A DNA stretch of 6,216 nt from Bacillota bacterium (GCA_023426575.1 JAFAAL010000024.1:1-6216); one strand, 5' to 3'; shown: positions 1 through 5,391, counted from the first letter of the stretch. Numbers and translations: made by a program. The notes: generated by a model not told the origin, from the letters alone.

Positions 1-1066
1 GTTCGGGAGAGGGACCGAGATTTGTGAGCGAGTGCAGGAAGCGGAAGGCTGTCTTAGTGACGAGGGAGCGCTCGTCGTCGAGCATGCCACCGATAGATTC
101 CGTGACCCAGGTCGGGTCGCCGGCGAAGAGCTCGTCGTACTCGGGAGTTCTCAGGTGGCGGACGAGGCGCAGCTTGATGATCAGCTGGTCGACGAGGGCC
201 TGGGCGTCCTCTTCCGTGATCTTGCCGGTGCTAAGGTCGCGCTCGATATAGATGTCGAGGAAGCTCGTGTTGCGACCCAGCGACATGGCCGCGCCATTGT
301 TCTCCTTGACGGCGGCCAGGTAAGCAAAGTAGAGCCATTGGACAGCCTCTTGAGCCGTCTCGGCAGGACGAGTGATGTCATAGCCGTACTTGGCAGCCAT
401 GGAGGCCATCGCGTCTAGGGCGCGGATCTGCTCGGAGAGCTCCTCGCGGTGACGGATTAAGCTCTCGGTCGCATCACCCGTCGCAGCATTGAGATCAGCG
501 ATCTTGGCCTGCTTCAAACGCGCCGTGCCGTAGAGAGCGACGCGGCGGTAGTCGCCGATGATTCGGCCGCGGCCGTAGGCATCGGGGAGACCCGTGAGCA
601 GGCCAGCCGTGCGGGCCAGGCGCATTTCTCTTGTATAGGCGTCAAAGACCCCCTGATTATGAGTCTTACGATAGGCGTTGAAACTTGCAGCCAGACCCTC
701 TTTCATCTGCAGATTGTAGGCGGCGAGAGCACTTTCCACCATGCGGAAGCCCCCATAGGGGTTCATGATGCGCTGCATGGGTTCATCCGTCTGTAGGCCG
801 ACGATGCGCTCATTTTCTCGATCGATATAGCCGGCTTCGAAATTGTCAATTCCGCTAAAGCGCTCCAGATCCACCTTGATCGTCTTCTTGCAAATCTCTT
901 CCTGGATCAGGGCATTGACCTGGGTCCAGATCTTTTCACTGTCTGCGGCCACTGGGGCGAGAAAGTTCTCATCACCGCGGTATTCGCTATAGTTCTGTTC
1001 AATGAAATCGGCGACGTCGATTTGCTCTTGCCAGGTCGTGCCTCGGAAATTGTGCCAAGCTTGCAT
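1..1066 (-). CDS. pflB: Pyruvate formate-lyase (formate C-acetyltransferase), N-terminal part
   Basis: This enzyme converts pyruvate and CoA to acetyl-CoA and formate in anaerobic fermentation; it is a cytoplasmic glycyl-radical enzyme. Translating the complement from the ATG at 1066 gives 355 uninterrupted residues that run off the left edge. The match to known PFL is extensive: GLQTDEPMQR (about 90-99), NPYGGFRM (102-109), the hallmark YRKTHNQGVFDAY (132-144), LTGLPDAYGRGRIIGDYRR (157-175), AAKYGYDI (224-231), NNGAAMSLGR (256-265), LRTPEYDELFAGDP (305-318) and RFLHSLTNLGPSPE (342-355), the last just ahead of where E. coli PFL continues PNMTILWS. Family length is about 750-760, so the Cys-Cys pair and the C-terminal radical glycine lie outside the window. 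The start is supported by AAGGAG 6 bases upstream on the minus strand and by the N-terminal alignment (AWHNF against AWEGF). Function is certain at family level. The activating enzyme is not in view. Confidence 0.97.
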   Translation of the reverse strand, partial: MQAWHNFRGTTWQEQIDVADFIEQNYSEYRGDENFLAPVAADSEKIWTQVNALIQEEICKKTIKVDLERFSGIDNFEAGYIDRENERIVGLQTDEPMQRIMNPYGGFRMVESALAAYNLQMKEGLAASFNAYRKTHNQGVFDAYTREMRLARTAGLLTGLPDAYGRGRIIGDYRRVALYGTARLKQAKIADLNAATGDATESLIRHREELSEQIRALDAMASMAAKYGYDITRPAETAQEAVQWLYFAYLAAVKENNGAAMSLGRNTSFLDIYIERDLSTGKITEEDAQALVDQLIIKLRLVRHLRTPEYDELFAGDPTWVTESIGGMLDDERSLVTKTAFRFLHSLTNLGPSPE

Positions 1067-1096
1067 ATTGTACTCCTTGATTCCTGCGCTCTAGAT

Positions 1097-1127
1097 CGTC
1101 CGCCTGTTTTGCACGATAGGGCGGACG
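1097..1127 (-). other. Hairpin in the pfl mRNA leader
   Basis: Complementary arms CGTCCGCC (1097-1104) and GGCGGACG (1120-1127) form a perfect 8-bp GC-rich stem with a 15-base loop. If pfl starts near 1153, this lies in the transcript about 30 bases ahead of the start codon, 20 bases from the Shine-Dalgarno. No U-run follows, so it is not a normal intrinsic terminator. It could stabilise the message or affect translation; no riboswitch class was recognised. Confidence 0.45.
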
Positions 1128-1152
1128 GCAAGGCGTATTCTTCTGCTACTCT

Positions 1153-1165
1153 TGGCCTGATTTTA
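1153..1165 (-). promoter_or_regulatory. Predicted pfl -10 box and transcription start
   Basis: On the minus strand TAAAAT occupies 1165 to 1160, giving a predicted start near 1153 and an 87-base leader before the pfl ATG. There is no good -35 hexamer, because the position is covered by the GTGAT-N4-ATCAC palindrome, as expected for an activator-dependent class II promoter. An alternative TAGAAT (1175 to 1170) lies slightly upstream with no better -35 and does not give the -41.5 spacing. Confidence 0.5.
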
Positions 1166-1184
1166 AGGCATTCTAGGTTCGCGG

Positions 1185-1204
1185 GCAGTGATGGGGATCA
1201 CTGC
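1185..1204 (-). promoter_or_regulatory. CRP/FNR-family activator site of the pfl promoter
   Basis: A perfect inverted repeat with 8-base arms, GCAGTGAT and ATCACTGC, separated by GGGG. It contains GTGA-N6-TCAC, the core recognised by CRP and by B. subtilis-type Fnr, and can also be read as GTGAT-N4-ATCAC, close to the E. coli FNR pattern. Its centre (1194.5) lies at exactly -41.5 from the start predicted by the TAAAAT -10 box below, the textbook class II activator position. The sequence shows the palindrome and spacing; which regulator binds is inference. Confidence 0.7.
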
Positions 1205-1222
1205 TGTGACAGGAGGAATATT

Positions 1223-1300
1223 GTGGGGACCTATGAGCTAAGATTTGTCAAAATTTGCCTAAAAGATACGAAAATATCGCGACTTTTCGTAAATATGTGA
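1223..1300 (+). CDS. Possible 25-residue peptide of unknown function
   Basis: A GTG codon at 1223 is preceded by a perfect AGGAGG (1211-1216) at a 6-base spacing and opens a 25-codon frame ending in TGA at 1298-1300. The peptide is basic and hydrophobic, with a middle reading LRFVKICLKDTKISRLFV, and matches nothing I recognise. It ends where the extended -10 box of the downstream ATPase gene begins and spans the palindrome at 1267-1291. The Shine-Dalgarno is the main evidence. No promoter for it was identified, and it could equally be chance or the remnant of a gene displaced when the AT-rich segment arrived. Confidence 0.25.
   Translation: MGTYELRFVKICLKDTKISRLFVNM
1267..1291. promoter_or_regulatory. 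Operator-like palindrome over the -35 region of the ATPase gene
   Basis: Perfect 8-base inverted arms TACGAAAA (1267-1274) and TTTTCGTA (1284-1291) are separated by 9 bases that contain TCGCGA. The centre is about 34 bases upstream of the predicted start at 1313, so a dimeric regulator here would cover the -35 region. The absence of a recognisable -35 hexamer fits either an activator site or a repressor site on an extended -10 promoter. No known regulator consensus was recognised. Confidence 0.45.
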
Positions 1301-1317
1301 TATAATGGTGACATCAC
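1298..1317 (+). promoter_or_regulatory. Extended -10 promoter of the ATPase/RloB genes
   Basis: TGATATAAT at 1298-1306 is a perfect extended -10 element (TGn followed by TATAAT), giving a predicted start near 1313 and a leader of about 45 bases. GTGA occurs at 1297-1300 and again 11 bases later at 1308-1311, followed by TCAC at 1314-1317. The pair GTGA-CA-TCAC therefore straddles the predicted start and could be a further repressor site. The promoter call is fairly firm; the operator reading is inference. Confidence 0.6.
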
Positions 1318-1357
1318 TTTAAGGCTATTCAAACTAGTCATATATAAAGGAGTTACG

Positions 1358-2671
1358 ATGTTAATTACTTACACGGTCTCTAACTGGATGGCCATTAGAA
1401 ACAAAATCGCCCTTAGTATGATTGCTTCTAGGGAGCAAAATCATGGGGACAGATTACTGCCACTTAAAAAGTATAGCAGGAGAGTTTTGCCTGCAGCCCT
1501 TATTCTAGGAGCGAATGCATCTGGAAAGACTTCTTTTGTTCGATCTTTAGCATTCATGCGGGAATTTGTTTTGTTTTGGCGAGCCGGATTTTTAAGCTCA
1601 TTTCACAGACCTAATAAGTTACAGTCTCCAGATGAAGAGTCGCTTTTTGAGATTGAGGTTTTGCTCGATAAGGATATTTATCGCTATGGTTTTATCATTC
1701 AAAACTTTAAGATCAAGGAGGAGTGGCTCTACAAGATTCTGTCTAAATCAGAGAAGCTCCTTTTTCACCGTGAGGGGAAAAAATCGATTCAATTTGATTC
1801 AGCGATTAAAAAGGATGAAGGAAACGTTTTAGCTATCAACTTTTCAGGCACCAAGGAGGATCAGCTCTATCTCAATAACCTTTTAGGGCAGGGAATTAGC
1901 ACCTTTGCTCATATCCCGCTCTGGTTCTCAAGATTTCTGCACATTATCTCCCCAGATAGTGTTTACCAGCCGATAAACTATTTCACATCGGAAGGAATTA
2001 TCAAGCTTTATAATCATTGGCTTAAGAAGATAGATCCGAATATCGATAGAATTGAGATTGTTGAGCTAACTGGCAGTCGTGCAGCCGTTCTGCAGGATGA
2101 AATTGAGGATGCGCTGGAGACTTTTAGCGAGGTCAACATCGATGAGCCGATCATTGTAAATGACAATATTATGGTCGTGAAGCAAAAGGACGGACCCTAC
2201 AAATTTAGTCAAATTATGACGGTTCATAAAGATGATTTTGGCAATGATCAGTACTTTGATCTGCATGATGAGTCTGATGGGACCCGCCGTTCCCTCGATT
2301 TAATTCCAGCTTTTTGTAGAGCACATGACGGCATTGTGAGACCTACATTTGTTATCGATGAGGTCGATCGTAGTTTGCATACTAAGCTTACGCAATATCT
2401 CTTTGAAGGTTTCTTCGACAAATGCCATGACGGAGACATCAGTCAGATGATTGTCACCTCCCACGACTGCGAACTGATCAATCAAGATTTGTTTCGGAGA
2501 GATGAGATGTGGATTATTACCGATGAAAATGGGCAGACAGAACTGACCTCTATCGCGGACTATGCCGATTCGAGGAATGATAAAGACATTAAGAAAAGCT
2601 ATCTAGAAGGGCGGATGGGCGGATTGCCGAATTTAGGCATGCCCATGAGGGAGGTCTATATTGACGGCTAG
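1358..2671 (+). CDS. RloA-type AAA/ABC-like ATPase (COG1106), probable defence ATPase
   Basis: A 437-residue cytoplasmic ATPase of the ABC/SMC-like class found in RloA, PARIS AriA and OLD proteins. Visible motifs: an N-terminal strand region LITYTVSNWMAIRNKI, Walker A GANASGKT (51-58), a signature-like segment DESDGTRRSLDLIPAF (304-319), Walker B TFVIDEVDRSLH (330-341, with D334 and E335) and a switch-histidine strand MIVTSHD (364-370). The C-terminal SYLEGRMGGLPNL (414-426) resembles the conserved tail of this family. The lid between about 80 and 300 is variable and has no long coiled coil or zinc hook, unlike Rad50 or RloC. The ATG has AAAGGAG 5 bases upstream. Its stop overlaps the next gene's start by 11 bases, so the two are probably co-translated. 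The DNA is AT-rich with AGA/AGG arginine codons, unlike the flanks, suggesting horizontal acquisition. Likely role: a sensor or regulator that controls the RloB-like partner. The family call is strong; the defence role is inferred. Confidence 0.88.
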   Translation: MLITYTVSNWMAIRNKIALSMIASREQNHGDRLLPLKKYSRRVLPAALILGANASGKTSFVRSLAFMREFVLFWRAGFLSSFHRPNKLQSPDEESLFEIEVLLDKDIYRYGFIIQNFKIKEEWLYKILSKSEKLLFHREGKKSIQFDSAIKKDEGNVLAINFSGTKEDQLYLNNLLGQGISTFAHIPLWFSRFLHIISPDSVYQPINYFTSEGIIKLYNHWLKKIDPNIDRIEIVELTGSRAAVLQDEIEDALETFSEVNIDEPIIVNDNIMVVKQKDGPYKFSQIMTVHKDDFGNDQYFDLHDESDGTRRSLDLIPAFCRAHDGIVRPTFVIDEVDRSLHTKLTQYLFEGFFDKCHDGDISQMIVTSHDCELINQDLFRRDEMWIITDENGQTELTSIADYADSRNDKDIKKSYLEGRMGGLPNLGMPMREVYIDG

Positions 2672-3260
2672 ATTCAAAAGAGATAGGAGTAAGCTCCCTC
2701 ATAAAAGTTATAGACCCAAGTTGTTTATCATTGCTGAGGGAGCAGTTACTGAGACAGAATATTTTCTGATTCTTAAAAAGTTGTTTCCTAAATCCCTGTG
2801 GAATATAGAGATTGTTAGAAAAAAGAGGGGGTGCTCGTCACCCCAAGACTTAATCAAGGAAGCACGCAAACTTTGCCCTCGTCATAGAGACCAAATCTGG
2901 ATAGTCATGGATAATGATCAGTGGACGGATGAGCAAAAAGACCAGATTATAAGTTGGACAAAAGAGAAAGATTGTCATCGCCTTGCTGTGAGTAATCCCC
3001 GATTCGAGTATTGGATCCTCCTTCACGATAAGTCCTACGGTCATCTGACGAATCAAGAAATAGGTGATAAGTTTACTGACTTGATGGGGCAAGGAAAGGG
3101 CCTGAGGGAGAGCTTCTTCACTGTTGAGAATATTCAACAGGCCAGGAATTATGCGTGTGAGAAAAATAAAAACTATCCTGATGAGGCTTTTCCGAATGTG
3201 AACGGCAGTACTGTTTATAAATTGATCGACCTGCTCTTACAATCAGATGACGCTCCGTGA
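2661..3260 (+). CDS. RloB-family TOPRIM-like protein, putative effector nuclease
   Basis: A 199-residue protein of the RloB-like family (PF13707 type), full length for that family. It carries the TOPRIM-like acidic pattern: IIAEGAVTETEYF (23-35, E26 as candidate catalytic glutamate, then T30-E31), IVMDNDQW (81-88, a D84-x-D86 metal-binding pair) and the family hallmark SNPRFEYWILLHD (111-123). The C-terminal NVNGSTVYKLIDLL (179-192) matches the usual RloB ending. A basic N-terminus (ARFKRDRSKLPHKSYRPK) may bind nucleic acid. The start is TTG at 2661, chosen because AGGGAGG (2648-2654) lies 6 bases upstream and no better in-frame start exists. It lies in the ATPase gene's 3' end. RloB proteins occur beside AAA ATPases in restriction and defence loci. 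PARIS AriB, a related TOPRIM partner of an AAA ATPase, cleaves host tRNA, but AriB belongs to DUF4435, so the target here is unknown. All acidic residues expected for metal binding appear intact. Confidence 0.87.
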   Translation: MTARFKRDRSKLPHKSYRPKLFIIAEGAVTETEYFLILKKLFPKSLWNIEIVRKKRGCSSPQDLIKEARKLCPRHRDQIWIVMDNDQWTDEQKDQIISWTKEKDCHRLAVSNPRFEYWILLHDKSYGHLTNQEIGDKFTDLMGQGKGLRESFFTVENIQQARNYACEKNKNYPDEAFPNVNGSTVYKLIDLLLQSDDAP

Positions 3261-3286
3261 CAAGCATGGCAGTTCAAAGAGAATAA

Positions 3287-3300
3287 TGCTAAAATTTAGC
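3287..3300 (+). promoter_or_regulatory. Extended -10 promoter and overlapping palindrome of the envelope operon
   Basis: TGCTAAAAT at 3287-3295 fits an extended -10 box and predicts a start near 3302, 27 bases ahead of the ATG at 3329. The same bases form a perfect palindrome, GCTAAA-A-TTTAGC (3288-3300), which could be an operator. A second candidate, TATAAG (3303-3308), would start the RNA too close to the Shine-Dalgarno. No good -35 was seen for either. Confidence 0.45.
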
Positions 3301-3328
3301 CATATAAGTCGTTATGAAAGGAGTTTCT

Positions 3329-3709
3329 ATGCGCGATCTTGCTAAGAATAGTTTTAATATCATCGGAGGGGTCATCTTCCTCTTCGTCGGCCTCGTCTAT
3401 ATGTTCCTCCGCCTCATCAAGGCCTGGGGCATCACCTGGCTCGGAGGTGTGGTGACTGGGAAGGATCTTGGAGGACTCTTCGGGGCGATGCGCTTTGGCA
3501 TTTATATGGCGGCGCTGGTCTACCTCCTGATCGCCGTGATCGGCTTCATGGCCTCGTCTCGTCGCCAGCTGAGACCGATTGTCCTCGGCATCGGTGTGGT
3601 CTTTACGATCTTTGGCCTGATCGCTCTCTTCAAGGGGGCAGGGCTCCTCGCCATTCTCAAATTGATTGCTGGTATCTTGTACGTCCTCTACGGACTGGTA
3701 CGTGATTAG
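3329..3709 (+). CDS. Small four-helix membrane protein of unknown family
   Basis: A 126-residue, very hydrophobic protein that I do not recognise. Four membrane segments are apparent at about 9-30 (NIIGGVIFLFVGLVYMFLRL), 57-75 (GIYMAALVYLLIAVIGFMA), 82-102 (RPIVLGIGVVFTIFGLIALF) and 104-124 (GLLAILKLIAGILYVLYGLV). The linker after the first helix holds a Gly-rich stretch (WLGGVVTGKDLGGLFGAMRFG), and short basic loops (SSRRQLR) are probably cytoplasmic. The start at 3329 is preferred over an in-frame ATG at 3314 because AAAGGAG (3317-3323) lies between them, 5 bases before 3329. Composition returns to the GC-rich style of the chromosome. It is followed by only 11 bases before the next gene, whose Shine-Dalgarno overlaps its stop codon, so it is the first gene of the envelope operon. 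No catalytic residues are evident, so no function is assigned. Confidence 0.85.
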   Translation: MRDLAKNSFNIIGGVIFLFVGLVYMFLRLIKAWGITWLGGVVTGKDLGGLFGAMRFGIYMAALVYLLIAVIGFMASSRRQLRPIVLGIGVVFTIFGLIALFKGAGLLAILKLIAGILYVLYGLVRD

Positions 3710-3720
3710 GAGGTTTCTCT

Positions 3721-4542
3721 ATGAACGATAAGAATCATTTCCCTGACGAACATGATCGTCACTATGACCCAGGCAAAAGCCCCACCATCGATCCCGAGCT
3801 GATTCAGCCCGAGGAGCGGGTGGCGGCGGATCCCCGCCTCGAGCCCAATGTGGTCTCGCAGCAGAATGCGGCGGATTTTCAGGCCAAGTATCAGGAGACG
3901 ATGAACCCTGTCGGGGCGAGTACGCCAGGCGGTAGCGCCTTTGGCAGTAATCTGGCCAATCAGACGGGGGCGGGCAGCTTCCCCGAGGGGCGGATGCAGG
4001 AGGAGGCCGAACGCGCTGAGCCGCAGGTCAAGAATCCGACAGCTCCGCCGAGGGCGCCCCATCATGAGAGTCCGTATTCGACTTATCAAGGGGCGGCGCA
4101 GCAGGGCAATCCTGTCCAGCAGACGCAGAATTTCCAGAATTATCAGAATCCGCCGGGGAACCAAGCCAGGCCTAAGGGCGCGCCGTATCAGCAGCCGGGC
4201 TATTTCCAGGCTCAGCCACATCCGCATCACGTGCCGCCGCGGGTACAGCCGACGACGACGGCCTATGTCGGCATGGGTCTCAGTATTGCCAGCTTGATCC
4301 TCCTGATCGTGCCGGGTGTCTGGCTGCTCGTACCGATTCTCGCCATTGCGGGTCTCGTCATCAGCATCATGGAGAATAAGAAGCAGAAGACCTCGGTCAG
4401 CCTCGCCGGCATCATCTGCAGCGCGGTGACTCTTGGGATCCTCGCCCTGGTCCTCCTGGCCTGTGGCTCTTGTGCCATGCTGAGCTGTGGGACCTTGAGG
4501 CATATGAATCAATTCAACGATTTTGGTCGTTTCTTCAACTAG
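3721..4542 (+). CDS. Disordered Pro/Gln-rich protein with DUF4190-like membrane tail
   Basis: A 273-residue protein in two parts. Residues 1-180 are hydrophilic and low-complexity, acidic at first, then rich in Pro, Gln, Asn, Gly and Tyr (for example NFQNYQNPPGNQARP), with no folded domain evident and probably cytoplasmic. From 181 (AYVGMGLSIASLILLIVPG) a hydrophobic hairpin to about 216, a basic loop NKKQKTS (219-225) and a last helix 226-247 resemble DUF4190 tails common in Gram-positive bacteria. The positive loop places residues 219-225 inside, so the C-terminus, CGSCAMLSCG (248-257) and a short polar tail, would lie outside. The last helix ends in LVLLAC, a lipobox-like sequence, although internal. 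The ATG follows AGGAGG (3708-3713), which overlaps the preceding gene's TAG, at a 7-base spacing. Biochemical role unknown; such proteins are often envelope-associated. The gene itself is secure. Confidence 0.85.
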   Translation: MNDKNHFPDEHDRHYDPGKSPTIDPELIQPEERVAADPRLEPNVVSQQNAADFQAKYQETMNPVGASTPGGSAFGSNLANQTGAGSFPEGRMQEEAERAEPQVKNPTAPPRAPHHESPYSTYQGAAQQGNPVQQTQNFQNYQNPPGNQARPKGAPYQQPGYFQAQPHPHHVPPRVQPTTTAYVGMGLSIASLILLIVPGVWLLVPILAIAGLVISIMENKKQKTSVSLAGIICSAVTLGILALVLLACGSCAMLSCGTLRHMNQFNDFGRFFN

Positions 4543-4556
4543 GAGGGATTGGCGAT

Positions 4557-4586
4557 TTGCTCTTCTCTCTGACAATTGAGGTCTAA
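4557..4586 (+). other. Orphan Shine-Dalgarno with nine-codon TTG frame
   Basis: AGGAGG at 4541-4546 overlaps the TAG of the preceding gene but lies 44 bases before the Lgt-family ATG, too far to serve it. At 10 bases spacing a TTG at 4557 opens a nine-codon frame (MLFSLTIEV) ending in TAA at 4584-4586, four bases before the Lgt ATG. It could be a leader peptide that couples translation to the next gene, or simply a leftover site. Evidence is limited to the ribosome binding site. Confidence 0.2.
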
Positions 4587-4590
4587 GACA

Positions 4591-5391
4591 ATGCTGCCGG
4601 TGATTCATATCGGCAGTATTGCTCTGCCCACTTATGGTCTCATGGTCCTCCTGGGCTCTGTGGCCATTTTTCTCGTGGTGCTGAGTCAGCGGAAGAAGCG
4701 GCATGTCGCGGTCGAGGACCTGATCTATGCGCTCCTCCTCGGAGCGGTGGGGGCGGCGATCGGCGCCAAGCTCTTCTATGTCCTGACGATCTTGCCCCGC
4801 ATTGATTTTTCATCGCTCAAGCCGGAGGACTGGCGTCCTCTCTTGGAACTCCTGATCCTCTCAGGTTTTGTCGCCTATGGCGGCATCTTAGGGGGACTCC
4901 TGGCCATCCTGGCCTATGCCAAAAAGTTCAAGCTGAAGACGGCCTCACTCCTCGCCTGCTTTGCGGTGGCGCTGCCCTTTGGCCAGGCCTGTGGGCGGCT
5001 CGGCTGTCATTTTGCGGGCTGCTGTTATGGTTTCCCCTATGAGGGGCCCCTGGCCGTCAAGATGCCGCAGTCGGCGCTCCAGCCCGTGGCGATCGAGCGC
5101 TTTCCGACGCAGCTCGCCTTCGTCCTCGGCAATCTGGCGCTCGGCGCCTTTCTCCTCCTGCTCAGTGCCCATCTCGGCCGGCAGAAGGAGGCCAGTCTCA
5201 AGCTCATTGCCGCCTACATGATGGGCTATGCCCTGCTGCGCTTTCTCGGCGAGTTTCTCCGCGCAGATCTCGAGCGAGGGGTCTACGGCCTCTTCTCGCA
5301 GGCTCAGTTGCTCTCGATTCCCTTTTTCTTTGCAGGGCTCGTCCTCTATCTTCGGGCGGTGCGCGGACGCAGACGGAGGCGCGCGGCATGA
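4591..5391 (+). CDS. lgt: Divergent Lgt-family prolipoprotein diacylglyceryl transferase
   Basis: A 266-residue integral membrane protein of the Lgt family, which transfers diacylglycerol from phosphatidylglycerol to the lipobox cysteine of prolipoproteins. Family landmarks from the ATG at 4591: N-terminal IGSIALPTYGLMVLLG, GAVGAAIGAKLFYVL (51-65), YGGILGG (96-102), the signature GQACGRLGCHFAGCCYG (131-147), PTQL (172-175), RFLGEFLR (217-224) and FSQAQLLSI (235-243), with about seven membrane helices. R136, R217 and E221 align with essential E. coli Lgt R143, R239 and E243. However, E. coli H103 (HGG) is Tyr96 here, and N146 (GRIGN) is Cys139. This Cys-rich variant marks an Lgt-like subfamily whose substrate may differ. 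GAGG (4578-4581) lies 9 bases before the ATG; an in-frame TTG at 4576 lacks a ribosome binding site. Its TGA overlaps the next ATG by four bases (ATGA). Family is certain; whether it is the cell's main Lgt is unknown. Confidence 0.85.
   Translation: MLPVIHIGSIALPTYGLMVLLGSVAIFLVVLSQRKKRHVAVEDLIYALLLGAVGAAIGAKLFYVLTILPRIDFSSLKPEDWRPLLELLILSGFVAYGGILGGLLAILAYAKKFKLKTASLLACFAVALPFGQACGRLGCHFAGCCYGFPYEGPLAVKMPQSALQPVAIERFPTQLAFVLGNLALGAFLLLLSAHLGRQKEASLKLIAAYMMGYALLRFLGEFLRADLERGVYGLFSQAQLLSIPFFFAGLVLYLRAVRGRRRRRAA

Noticed and set aside
32..418. A 128-codon plus-strand open frame
   Set aside because: It is antisense to pyruvate formate-lyase, which matches the known enzyme throughout.
2661..3260. 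Assignment of the system as PARIS
   Set aside because: PARIS AriB carries DUF4435; the SNPRFEYWILLHD and NGSTVYKL motifs here are those of RloB, so only a general analogy is claimed.
1335..3308. Possible flanking direct repeat, TAGTCATATA near 1335 and TAGCCATATA near 3297
   Set aside because: The repeats are short and imperfect, in AT-rich promoter DNA where chance matches are common, and no target duplication or integrase gene supports them.
3245..3313. Rho-independent terminator after the RloB-like gene
   Set aside because: The only complementary bases near the stop form a 3-4 bp stem without a T-run, and the palindrome at 3288-3300 has no loop and no T-run.
3941..4297. A 118-codon Arg-rich plus-strand frame
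   Set aside because: It is an out-of-frame shadow within the disordered/DUF4190-like gene, has no plausible start site and shows no domain.
3706..4704. A 332-codon open frame on the minus strand
   Set aside because: Its product is dominated by Arg, His, Leu and Ile without any domain. It lies opposite the well-supported disordered/DUF4190-like gene and the start of the Lgt-family gene, and arises from GC-rich codon bias.
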